Shown here piece by piece: positions 15,551 through 22,380 of a stretch of DNA of 39,402 nt. The stretch's first letter is position 1, and each line of letters begins with the position of its first letter. Under the pieces are notes generated by a model, which saw only the letters and a program-made list of their open reading frames with translations, was not told the origin of the DNA and searched no databases. The stretch covers positions 1-39,402 of the forward strand of contig JAAVFI010000047.1 in the NCBI GenBank assembly GCA_014800815.1, given 5' to 3'. The position numbers were made by a program, and so were the translations under genes. The DNA is from Bacteroidales bacterium. Its GTDB lineage: Bacteria; Bacteroidota; Bacteroidia; Bacteroidales; Muribaculaceae.

Positions 15551-16801
15551 ATGAAACGTAGCGATTTCGAAGTAATGGCTCCCGTCGGGAGCTACGAATC
15601 TCTCACGGCAGCACTCAATGCAGGTGCCGATGCAGTATATTTCGGCGTGGAAGGCCTCAACATGCGTTCACGCTCAAGTGCCAACTTCACTCTCGACGAC
15701 CTCCGCTCTATAGTAGAACAGTGCAACGCCGCCGGCGTGCGCACCTATCTCACCGTCAACACCATAGTCTACGACTCCGAGCTTCCCAAAGTCGACGCCA
15801 TAGTCAGCGCTGCTGCTGAAGCCGGCGTATCGGCTGTGATAGCCTCCGACATAGCAGCCATAGCCGCATGTCGCCGCCATGGAGTGGAAGTACACATATC
15901 CACCCAGTGCAATATCTCCAACATCGAGGCCGTGCGCTTCTACTCGGCCTTTGCCGACGTAATGGTGCTCGCCCGCGAGCTCAGCCTCGACCAGGTAAAG
16001 GCAATCTCCGACGCAATCCGCACCGAAGATATCCGCGGCCCCAAAGGCAAGCTCATCGGCCTTGAGATGTTCTGCCACGGCGCCCTCTGCATGGCAGTGT
16101 CGGGCAAATGCTACCTCAGTCTCCACGAGATGAACTCGAGCGCCAACCGCGGTGCATGCACACAGATATGCCGCCGCAGCTACGGCGTGACCGACCTCGA
16201 GACAGGCGACGAACTCAAAGTCGAGAATAAATATATAATGTCGCCCAAAGACCTCAAGACCATACACTTCCTCGACCGTATGGTCGACGCCGGCATCACC
16301 GTATTCAAAATTGAGGGCCGTGCACGCGGTCCCGAGTACGTAGATACCGCCGTACGCTGCTATAGCGAGGCCCTCGAAGCGATATGCGACGGCACCTTCG
16401 GCGCCGAAAAAGTGGCCGACTGGGATGCACGCCTTGTCAAAATCTTCAACCGCGGCTTCTGGGACGGCTACTACCTCGGCCAGCGCCTCGGCGAATGGTC
16501 GGGTAAATACGGCTCATCGGCAACCCGTGTCAAGCAGTATGTGGCCAAGGGCGTGAAATACTTCTCCCGCCTCGGCGTGGGCGAATTCCTCATGGAAGCC
16601 CAGGAACTGTGCGTAGGCGACGAAGTGGTAATCACAGGCCCTACCACCGGAGCCCTCATCATCACCGTCGAAGACATCCGCGTGGGCGGCAAGAGCGTAC
16701 CCAAAGCTGTCAAAGGCGACGCCTTCTCCATAGCCGTCCCCGCCAAAATCCGTCCGGCCGACCGCCTATACCGCTGGCTCCCCACTGATGCGCAGGGGTG
16801 A
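15551..16801 (+). CDS. U32 family peptidase-like protein (TrhP/RlhA type)
   Basis: 416 aa. The N-terminal TIM-barrel segment (VMAPVGSYESLTAALNAGADAVYFG) and the U32 signature with cysteines FCHGALCMAVSGKCYLS and RGACTQICRR (about 175-216) are intact; these cysteines are the presumed Fe-S or prephenate-dependent hydroxylation site. Family members TrhP and RlhA hydroxylate tRNA uridine-34 and 23S rRNA cytidine; which of these applies here is not decidable by eye. The gene ends directly at the edge of repeat copy B4. Confidence 0.88.
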   Translation: MKRSDFEVMAPVGSYESLTAALNAGADAVYFGVEGLNMRSRSSANFTLDDLRSIVEQCNAAGVRTYLTVNTIVYDSELPKVDAIVSAAAEAGVSAVIASDIAAIAACRRHGVEVHISTQCNISNIEAVRFYSAFADVMVLARELSLDQVKAISDAIRTEDIRGPKGKLIGLEMFCHGALCMAVSGKCYLSLHEMNSSANRGACTQICRRSYGVTDLETGDELKVENKYIMSPKDLKTIHFLDRMVDAGITVFKIEGRARGPEYVDTAVRCYSEALEAICDGTFGAEKVADWDARLVKIFNRGFWDGYYLGQRLGEWSGKYGSSATRVKQYVAKGVKYFSRLGVGEFLMEAQELCVGDEVVITGPTTGALIITVEDIRVGGKSVPKAVKGDAFSIAVPAKIRPADRLYRWLPTDAQG

Positions 16802-16847
16802 GGATAGAATCACTTCGGCACGCATATATAATGCCCCTACGTGGGGG

Positions 16848-16969
16848 CAATGCCTCAGCCATGACTCGGTGTCCTTGGACGACAACGTGTATATCAGACC
16901 CATCCCCGTACCTACCGAAGCCGCATGGCGTAGGTAAGTACGGGTTACGATTTAATCAATGCCCTCCGG
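16848..16969 (-). repeat. Structured intergenic repeat, copy B4
   Basis: Read on the minus strand it follows the family order: GATTAAATC, GTAACCCGTAC, a long hairpin (CCCGT...ACGGG outside ACCTAC/GTAGGT, enclosing GCC-ATGC-GGC), then ACACGTTGTCGTCC, GGACACCGAGTCATGG and CTGAGGCATTG (to 16848). The left hairpin has been lost. It lies head-to-head with copy B2 and its right end faces the stop of the U32 gene. Between 16802 and 16847 is a further short hairpin GCCCC/GGGGC and no gene. Confidence 0.7.
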
Positions 16970-17140
16970 GTGTAATTATCTAACTATCACGGAATTTACG
17001 TGGTGTCTGTAAGACACCGATTAACTCATAACCCCGTACATACCGTAGCCGCCAGGCGGAGGGATGTGCGGGGTATGTCTATACCACTACGTTGGCGTCC
17101 GGCCGAGGACGCCGATTCATGGCTGAGTCAACGGCCTTTT
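16970..17140 (+). repeat. Structured intergenic repeat, copy B2 (best-formed)
   Basis: GTGTAATTATCTAACTATC (16970-16988); hairpin GGTGTCT/AGACACC (17002-17018); GATTAACT then CATAAC; perfect 10-bp helix CCCCGTACAT (17032-17041) with ATGTGCGGGG (17064-17073, one G-T pair), enclosing GCC-GCCA-GGC; TATGTCTATACCACTACG; outer helix CGTTG (17090-17094) with CAACG (17129-17133), inner helix GGCGTCC/GGACGCC (17094-17113) and conserved GATTCATGGCTGAGT. No ORF. Confidence 0.75.
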
Positions 17141-17141
17141 C

Positions 17142-17402
17142 TCAATATGTCAATTTCCTCTTCGCTGCGAGGTGTGAGCCGTGCGGCTCATCGTGTGCGG
17201 GGCAGCTGCCGCTAAGGTATTCACCTTGCCCCTTGTGGTATTCAATGGCATAGTTGGCTTTGCCACTGTCTCCGTTCTTATACCACCAGTCAATGTATTG
17301 CGAATTGGCTTCAAGGAATTTGACAAATTCCTTTTCAGGATTAGACGCAGTTTTGAGTTGAATGAACGGTATAAGAGCATGATTCTCTGCCGGAAGTTTT
17401 AA
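17142..17402 (-). pseudogene. Remnant of a type III restriction/DEAD-box helicase C-terminal region
   Basis: An open minus-strand frame with no start codon of its own reads LPAENHALIPFIQLK, then ASNPEKEFVKFLEANS, QYIDWWYKNGDSGKANYAIE and YHKGQGEYL. The S-N-x-E-K-E-F...WWYKNGD pattern is that of the region near the C-terminal nuclease of type III restriction (Res) subunits and related helicases. Immediately after, the frame runs into unrelated sequence and stops at 17142, next to repeat B2. Both ends are therefore broken; it cannot be a working gene. Confidence 0.6.
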
Positions 17403-17514
17403 TCTCGTCTGCCGAGAAGTCGTAAGCGAGAAGCTGATAAACGTAACGAAGTTGGTTATCGCCTAATTCGTGCCAGCCTTGCGGCACTTTGAAATTGATT
17501 GAAATGTTCTGCAT
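17403..17514 (-). pseudogene. N-terminal remnant of an unidentified accessory gene
   Basis: Starts MQNISINFKVPQGWHELGDN and goes on QLRYVYQLLAYDFSADEIKT, which looks like the beginning of a conserved Bacteroidales protein of unknown function often seen in mobile or phage-like regions (from memory, not checked). Around 17402 it joins the helicase remnant in another frame, giving a nonsense tail and stop at 17341. A simple deletion fusing two genes would explain this. Confidence 0.45.
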
Positions 17515-17578
17515 AGAAAAATGGGCTTTAACGCACTGCGAAAGTACGGTAAAGCCCACTATGCGGAAAAGACAACGA

Positions 17579-18013
17579 TTATTCGTCTTTCAAGTCTGCT
17601 AAGGAGATTTCTTGAGTAAAAAGATACTCACCATCAAGATTATAATAATCATATCTAAAAGTGAACCCCTGTTCCAAAAGTTTTTTCTCTTTTGGCTGAG
17701 ACTTCATTATAGGAACGGCTATTTTTTTAGCTTCAACGATTTGAGAATCGGAGGGTTTACGAACTCCTGGGATAGTATACTGATATTTATAATGTATAGT
17801 ATATTTTGCGTCATCATAGTTAACATCGGTAATAATCATACCAACACCACCCTCAATTGGAAGATGTTTACTAAACATTTTAAGTTCAGTTTTTACTAAA
17901 TCGACAGCATCATTAGATGGAATATTTTGTTTATCTTTACTTGTGCAACAAGATAAAGATATTGTAACAATCGTCAGAATGACAATGTGAATAAATTTAA
18001 TTCTTACCTTCAT
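17579..18013 (-). CDS. Small predicted lipoprotein
   Basis: 144 aa. Signal peptide MKVRIKFIHIVILTIVTISL ending in lipobox LSCC, so lipidation at one of the two adjacent Cys (about 22-23). The mature part is a mixed beta/alpha domain with LVKTELKMFSKHLPIEGGVG, NYDDAKYTIHYKYQYTI and GFTFRYDYYNLDGEYLF, resembling the shape of small NTF2- or DUF4878-like domains, but I cannot assign a family. AT-rich, with its own promoter, and the only apparently intact gene between repeats B2 and B3. Confidence 0.7.
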   Translation of the reverse strand: MKVRIKFIHIVILTIVTISLSCCTSKDKQNIPSNDAVDLVKTELKMFSKHLPIEGGVGMIITDVNYDDAKYTIHYKYQYTIPGVRKPSDSQIVEAKKIAVPIMKSQPKEKKLLEQGFTFRYDYYNLDGEYLFTQEISLADLKDE

Positions 18014-18042
18014 GTATATATTCTATGGCTTTATTTTGGGTG

Positions 18043-18050
18043 CAAATATA
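18043..18050 (-). promoter_or_regulatory. -7 box of the lipoprotein gene
   Basis: Minus strand TATATTTG fits TAnnTTTG and lies 29 bases upstream of the lipoprotein start. A weak TTGG sits about 18 bases further upstream as possible -33 element. Confidence 0.5.
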
Positions 18051-18075
18051 CGAATTTTTTTGAATTATCCAATAG

Positions 18076-18360
18076 TCAAAAGAAGTAGCCTGCACTGTTC
18101 TTCTTATTTCTGAATACAGGCGGAGCAAACAACTTGGCTGCATCTGAGCCGTACCATTCCTTAAAAGCCGATTCATCTTGCCTTATGAAATTGACTATAT
18201 CGGCGAGCCTACGCGAATTGAACGACCCGCCTTTGAGGTAACCCACAATCTGGGCTTGGGTCTGCCAGACAATCTCACTCCGCTTTTCGGTCAGATCTGA
18301 GCGGAGATTTTCGGAGCGAAGTGCTGACATCAGTTCAGGCGAGAGCCATTCTTCGGCTAA
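18076..18360 (-). pseudogene. C-terminal remnant cut by repeat B3
   Basis: Minus-strand frame reading LAEEWLSPELMSALRSENLR, then SDLTEKRSEIVWQTQAQIVG, YLKGGSFNSRRLADIVNFIR and QDESAFKEWYGSDAAKLFAP, ending at 18076. It looks like a real, well-composed protein tail, but upstream it runs into repeat B3 (left edge 18367) and a stop at 18373-18375. An internal Met at 18330 could start an 84-residue product. Family not recognised. Confidence 0.45.
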
Positions 18361-18366
18361 CGATGC

Positions 18367-18574
18367 GTGTAATCAGCTTACTATCAGGGAGTCTATGTGG
18401 TAGGAGGACTCCGATTCCAGCATAACGGGTACATATCGCACCGAAGCGGAGAGATGTGCCCGGACAGGCTCGCTCCCTACGTTGGCGTAGGAGGACGCCG
18501 ATTCATGGCTGAGTCAACGACCCGTAAGCGCAGGAGGATTCTACTAACCACATAGAGTGTCAGGTAGTTAGCTG
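18367..18574 (+). repeat. Structured intergenic repeat, copy B3, with terminal inverted repeats
   Basis: Family order: GTGTAATCAGCTTACTATC; hairpin GGAGTC/GACTCC (18388-18412); GATT; CATAAC; 9-bp helix CGGGTACAT (18426-18434) with ATGTGCCCG (18454-18462) enclosing CCG-AAG-CGG; CTACGTT; helix GGCGT/ACGCC (18484-18499); core CATGGCTGAGTCAACG. Unlike the others it closes on itself: CAGCTTACTA (18374) pairs with TAGTTAGCTG (18565-18574), and CTATGTGGT (18393-18401) with ACCACATAG (18547-18555), as in a MITE-like unit. Confidence 0.75.
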
Positions 18575-18612
18575 TTTGTGCACTTAGAGGTTGTTAGGTA
18601 TATGTAGAAAGC

Positions 18613-18643
18613 GAGGCTGTGCCCGGGTGAACTGCACAGCCTC
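18613..18643. terminator. Terminator hairpin downstream of the M6 protease
   Basis: Perfect 10-bp stem GAGGCTGTGC/GCACAGCCTC with an 11-nt loop. TTTATT follows on the plus strand and GCTTTC on the minus strand. It lies 50 bases past the minus-strand protease stop and may serve both directions. The rest of 18575-18692 holds nothing else I can identify. Confidence 0.65.
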
Positions 18644-18692
18644 TTTATTGATTATAATGCTTGTTAAGTATAAATTCAATTTGAGCGTTTAC

Positions 18693-21197
18693 TTAATGGA
18701 AAAAGCGGAATGTTTGATTAGATATTCGTAAGAAGAATATTCCGTGTTGTTGTAATTTAATCGTATTCAGTCCGCAGATGAGTGATATCTTTTGAATGAT
18801 TCGGCCGTCAATGCCGAAAAGTATTGCTTCAGTTTCAATCTCAGATTTTACTACAACTCCGTCGTAATATCTTAGAATGGTGAAATCCTGAGGCGGAGGA
18901 TTATTGTCAACCGATGTATTTTCTGATGTGATAATGCGTGTTGTGGAGGCCTCTGAGTGGATTCCGCTACCTAAGGCCTTTACAGAAATAATATACTCGG
19001 TGGATGGTAGCAAATTGGTTACATTTATAGCTGTCATCCTATAATCCAATATAGGGAATCCGTCCAATGGTATTTCTAAAGATTCTACAGGATAATAAAT
19101 ATTCAGGTTGTCAAAATATATTTTGACACCTTGTTCGCCGCCGAATCGGAGTCTGAATCGATTGATGGTATTTTCTTGAAATTGATATGAAAAATGGACT
19201 ATAGATTCGGTGACAGATAGTGTTGTGTGTTCAAGAAGTTCCCACGTATCATCTTTAGGAATATATATGTCAACAAAGGGATGTCGCTCCTTTCGGCCTG
19301 CTACCATGATAGAAAAGTCTATTTTGCAGATATTGGATTTAAATTCCGGCGATGTAATAAATCCTCCGTTTTGTAGAAACATAAGCATTGGAGAAGAATC
19401 TTCGGGATTTAGGACATCAGAAGATGTGAATCCCAGTTTGATATCCCACTCCTCGGGAAGCCCGGTTGCTCCTGAATTAAAGTTGATATTTTCTTCATAC
19501 AACTGATTTTTCACTATTTGTTTGACATCAACTTCATAGCATTCGGCATCTTCGACTTCCGACCAACCAATGGTGAATGAGTCAGAGGTGACTTGATAAT
19601 AAGGATTGAGTATGGGTGAATCAAGCTTAATCTCAAAATTATCAGTTGTGAAAATGGCTGAGGTAGAACTGCCATCGAAAGCTATATTTGAAATAGCGAA
19701 TGGTCCGGTAGAATCATCCCAGGTTCTTAAATCCGGATGAGAGTCAGAGTCTATCGATCTTATTCCTGATGTTCCCGGGAAGCAATCGCCTGACCGCGTG
19801 TTTTCACCCAACTTCTTGTCGGCCTCAATTATATCTACATATTGTTTCTCCGGAGTATTGTTGATAATATTTTTACTCCAGACAGAAGGAGAGTAGTTTA
19901 CATGCCATATAAGGAGACCTTCCCCGGGGATGTATTCATCCCATCCTTTTTGTATTCGGGTTTCGAGATAATATCGTTCGCTGTCATTCACTTCGTAAGT
20001 CAGCCCTATGGAATTATCAATGAGGCTCGGTATCTGTAGACGGCCTGAAATCGGTTGAGCCGGTTCGCCCCAGCCCAGAGCATGTCGTTCGAAAGACGAC
20101 AATAGCGGTGGTGTACGGCTATTGTTATTATACGAGCCATAATCCATCACATCCCAACTGCCGGGAGTAAACGCATCAGTATATGATGTGGCATAAAGAT
20201 CCGGGAGCCCGAGGACGTGGGAGAATTCATGGACGAATGTACCGATGCCGTCAGGCTGATTGTTCATCATTTCATTTGAACATGCGTAACGCCCGAGTGT
20301 TTTTCCATCGAGAATCACCTTATCTTCAGTAAAATACTTGACATCAGACGAATGAGGCCAAATTGTCATAGGATCTCCGCCGGAAGCTTCTCCTTTACCG
20401 GCGTAGAACACAAAGACATTGTCGATATTGCCATCATTATCACAGTCGTATTGACTGAAATCTATTTCGGAGTCAATAATATTACAGGCATCAATTACCA
20501 TTAGCCCTGCATTACGATCAATTATCTCAAGTCCGTTCATTCCGTAAAAAGCCTCAGGGCGAGAAAGAGTTATAGGGCCGATAACATCAAATTTGGGGGA
20601 GAATACCCCGGATGAGTTATCACGGAAATAGTCGTATGCGGAACCATAGCCACCAATATCCGAAAATCCGGGTTGATTCAGCATACGCCAAAAATAGTCA
20701 TGAGGGTCATAATCAGTATTGAATTTAATATCTTGAAAAGCTACGAGTAAAACGAGAGCTTTAATTTCCCCCTCTGTAGGAAATGAAGCATCGGGGAATA
20801 ACCCGATATCGGTGGATTCGAGTCTTCTGTTGGTTCGAACTCTTACTTTCTCACATTGCTGTTTAATGCATTCAATGTTCGTGTCGCGGTCCATACTGTT
20901 AAGGAACGACTTGCAGCTTGCAGATCTAATTTCTTCATTTAAGGCAATAAATTGTGAAGCAACTATCTGTCCATTATTATCTGTTTTGGCGAAAAATAGC
21001 GTATCGCCTTTGGCTATAAGAGGATAATTGTCTGCCGACAAATAGTAGTGGGATTTTTCATCACCGTAAAGGCGCACGTATACAATGGAGCCGTCAGGCT
21101 GGACAAATTCAATAAGCCCGGGCTTGGCCGGAATGGCAAAGGTATTTATGAAAGATAATAACGAAATAATAATGATAGAAAGAATAGTTCTTCGCAT
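18693..21197 (-). CDS. Secreted M6 family metalloprotease
   Basis: 834 aa from the ATG at 21197, which begins a Sec signal peptide (MRRTILSIIIISLLSFINTF). A propeptide-like region (about 23-130) is followed by the M6 (immune inhibitor A-like) peptidase domain with zinc motif HEFSHVLGLPDLY (about 323-335) and Met-turn WDVMDYGSY. After about residue 520 come fibronectin-like and jelly-roll-like beta domains. The C-terminus has a Por-like shape (VKSEIETEAILFGIDGRIIQ ending RISNQTFRFFH), suggesting type IX secretion or surface anchoring. Zinc protease acting outside the cell. It sits 76 bases downstream of a lipoprotein gene, probably the same unit. More AT-rich than the core genes. Confidence 0.88.
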   Translation of the reverse strand: MRRTILSIIIISLLSFINTFAIPAKPGLIEFVQPDGSIVYVRLYGDEKSHYYLSADNYPLIAKGDTLFFAKTDNNGQIVASQFIALNEEIRSASCKSFLNSMDRDTNIECIKQQCEKVRVRTNRRLESTDIGLFPDASFPTEGEIKALVLLVAFQDIKFNTDYDPHDYFWRMLNQPGFSDIGGYGSAYDYFRDNSSGVFSPKFDVIGPITLSRPEAFYGMNGLEIIDRNAGLMVIDACNIIDSEIDFSQYDCDNDGNIDNVFVFYAGKGEASGGDPMTIWPHSSDVKYFTEDKVILDGKTLGRYACSNEMMNNQPDGIGTFVHEFSHVLGLPDLYATSYTDAFTPGSWDVMDYGSYNNNSRTPPLLSSFERHALGWGEPAQPISGRLQIPSLIDNSIGLTYEVNDSERYYLETRIQKGWDEYIPGEGLLIWHVNYSPSVWSKNIINNTPEKQYVDIIEADKKLGENTRSGDCFPGTSGIRSIDSDSHPDLRTWDDSTGPFAISNIAFDGSSTSAIFTTDNFEIKLDSPILNPYYQVTSDSFTIGWSEVEDAECYEVDVKQIVKNQLYEENINFNSGATGLPEEWDIKLGFTSSDVLNPEDSSPMLMFLQNGGFITSPEFKSNICKIDFSIMVAGRKERHPFVDIYIPKDDTWELLEHTTLSVTESIVHFSYQFQENTINRFRLRFGGEQGVKIYFDNLNIYYPVESLEIPLDGFPILDYRMTAINVTNLLPSTEYIISVKALGSGIHSEASTTRIITSENTSVDNNPPPQDFTILRYYDGVVVKSEIETEAILFGIDGRIIQKISLICGLNTIKLQQHGIFFLRISNQTFRFFH

Positions 21198-21273
21198 AAC
21201 CCTGTTAATAAAGGGTAGAGGTATAGTCCTGAGAACCATACCTCTGATACCCTGTTTAGAATTGATTTTTTAA

Positions 21274-21732
21274 TTACTGCTTTTTGCCGGTAAAGCTCAA
21301 TGCGTAGCCGCTTTCACCACCTACACTGACATAAGGATAGTAGTAGCTAAGATCTTTTGATTTGGTGATGGATACACGGGCGTTAGGGATGTTTGTGCTC
21401 GTCAATAGGTAGTCGCCGTTAACGGTTTGAGTAATCTGGAACACATCTCCACTACCACTGGAGAAGAAGGGGGAGCCATCGGCTGAGTAAGGAGTGAGGA
21501 TGACGAACTCATTTGAGCTTTTGGTCACATAGATCTTCATGCCCTGATATTCTTCGATAGGCATACCCGATAGACCGACCATTTCTAACTGACCTTTTCC
21601 TACGTATGTGCCGGCAATCATTGAGGCAGGGTCGCTGATTTGGCCTTCGTCGTCATCGTTACTGCATGCAGTACTCAGACACATCGTCGAGAGGCATACG
21701 AATAACATCAGAAATAGTTTTAGTTTTTTCAT
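21274..21732 (-). CDS. Small predicted lipoprotein upstream of the M6 protease
   Basis: 152 aa. Signal peptide MKKLKLFLMLFVCLSTMCL with lipobox STAC and an acidic Ser-Asn-Asp stretch (SNDDDEGQ) right after the Cys, the Bacteroidota surface-lipoprotein type. The mature part is a small beta-rich domain (AGTYVGKGQLEMVGLSGM, FQITQTVNGDYLLTSTNIPN, ending GYALSFTGKKQ), like lipocalin-type DUF4840/calycin folds in shape only. Probably co-transcribed with the protease; whether it is an inhibitor or partner is unknown. Confidence 0.72.
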   Translation of the reverse strand: MKKLKLFLMLFVCLSTMCLSTACSNDDDEGQISDPASMIAGTYVGKGQLEMVGLSGMPIEEYQGMKIYVTKSSNEFVILTPYSADGSPFFSSGSGDVFQITQTVNGDYLLTSTNIPNARVSITKSKDLSYYYPYVSVGGESGYALSFTGKKQ

Positions 21733-21865
21733 AAATGCTATAAGAGCTGAGGATGTTATCTATTCACTCATTATCAGCTCAATTTTAATAATGAATGAAT
21801 GTCAATCCGCTCTCAGGAATGAAAAGACTGTATCAAATTTTAAAATTCTGACTTTGCAGAAACAC

Positions 21866-22174
21866 AAAAAAGAAGCGTGAGAGCCATACCGGTCGCTCGT
21901 TCCACAATTGGAGGCCTTCGCATTGCCCATCTCAGTTGAACGAGCAACATGCAGAAGCCTCACGCAGAATATGACTATGTAGATACGGGATGCTCGCGCA
22001 CCACGTTCTACGAATTGTACATATCCACAAGGCATCTACTATTGCTTCTGTCCTGACTGAGATGAGAAAGTTGCGAAGTTTCCAATTGTCAAGGAAGAGC
22101 GTTAGTAAACGCTAATTATTTATGTCTGCCTACCCACCCACTAAGCCCAAGACCAGGCTTCTGCGATTGGGTCT
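21866..22174 (-). ncRNA. Candidate structured non-coding RNA of unknown class
   Basis: On the minus strand a full-consensus promoter (22181-22212) predicts a transcript start near 22174. The RNA would end after stem GCGTGAG/CTCACGC (21959-21965 with 21875-21881) and a T-rich run (21866-21874), an intrinsic terminator. In between, no ORF is convincing, but many segments are complementary: GCTCGTTC/GAACGAGC (21938-21945 with 21895-21902), AGCGTT/AACGCT hairpin (22098-22113), GTAGAT/ATCTAC (22034-22039 with 21979-21984), GCAGAAGCCT/AGGCTTCTGC (22155-22164 with 21951-21960), and CATCTCAGT/ACTGAGATG (22056-22064 with 21928-21936). The last two cross other stems, implying pseudoknots or alternative folds. 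It lacks the hallmark sequences of RNase P, tmRNA or SRP RNA that I would expect to recognise. Confidence 0.65.
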
Positions 22175-22180
22175 GCGCTA

Positions 22181-22212
22181 CAAAGTTACATCATTTTATT
22201 TTATTTAGCAAA
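22181..22212 (-). promoter_or_regulatory. Promoter of the candidate ncRNA
   Basis: Minus strand TTTG (22209-22212), 20-nt spacer, TAACTTTG (22181-22188): a perfect Bacteroidota promoter with no coding start within 400 bases downstream. Confidence 0.8.
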
Positions 22213-22318
22213 AAAAAGATTTACAACGGCGGCTCCACGTACCTAAGAAAAAGAATAAAAGAGGCTTCAACTCAAATACGTTGGAGCACAAATGCCGTGT
22301 GAATCCTTTTTTACACAC

Positions 22319-22357
22319 AAAAAAGAGACCGCCTAACTTCAGTGGTTAGACAGTCTC
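22319..22357 (-). terminator. Intrinsic terminator of the ribonucleotide reductase gene
   Basis: Minus strand stem GAGAC...CTAAC with GTTAG...GTCTC (22325-22357, two small internal mismatches), then TTTTTT (22319-22324), 24 bases past the stop at 22381. Confidence 0.85.
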
Positions 22358-22380
22358 GTTGATATTGTTTCCTCAGGGGA

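Noticed and set aside
17174-17192. GAGCCGTGCGGCTC palindrome near 17177 as group II intron domain V
   Set aside because: It is a short perfect palindrome without the bulge and second helix of domain V, and lies in the tail of a gene remnant.
16798-17402. Several 60-75 codon frames in the repeat region (for example 17000-17215 and 17181-17402 plus strand)
   Set aside because: They cross the repeat helices or lie antisense to the helicase remnant, and have no protein-like composition.
21866-22174. Known RNA (RNase P, tmRNA, SRP RNA) as identity of the candidate ncRNA
   Set aside because: None of the universally conserved core sequences of these RNAs could be found; 6S RNA cannot be excluded by eye but the length and fold do not fit well.
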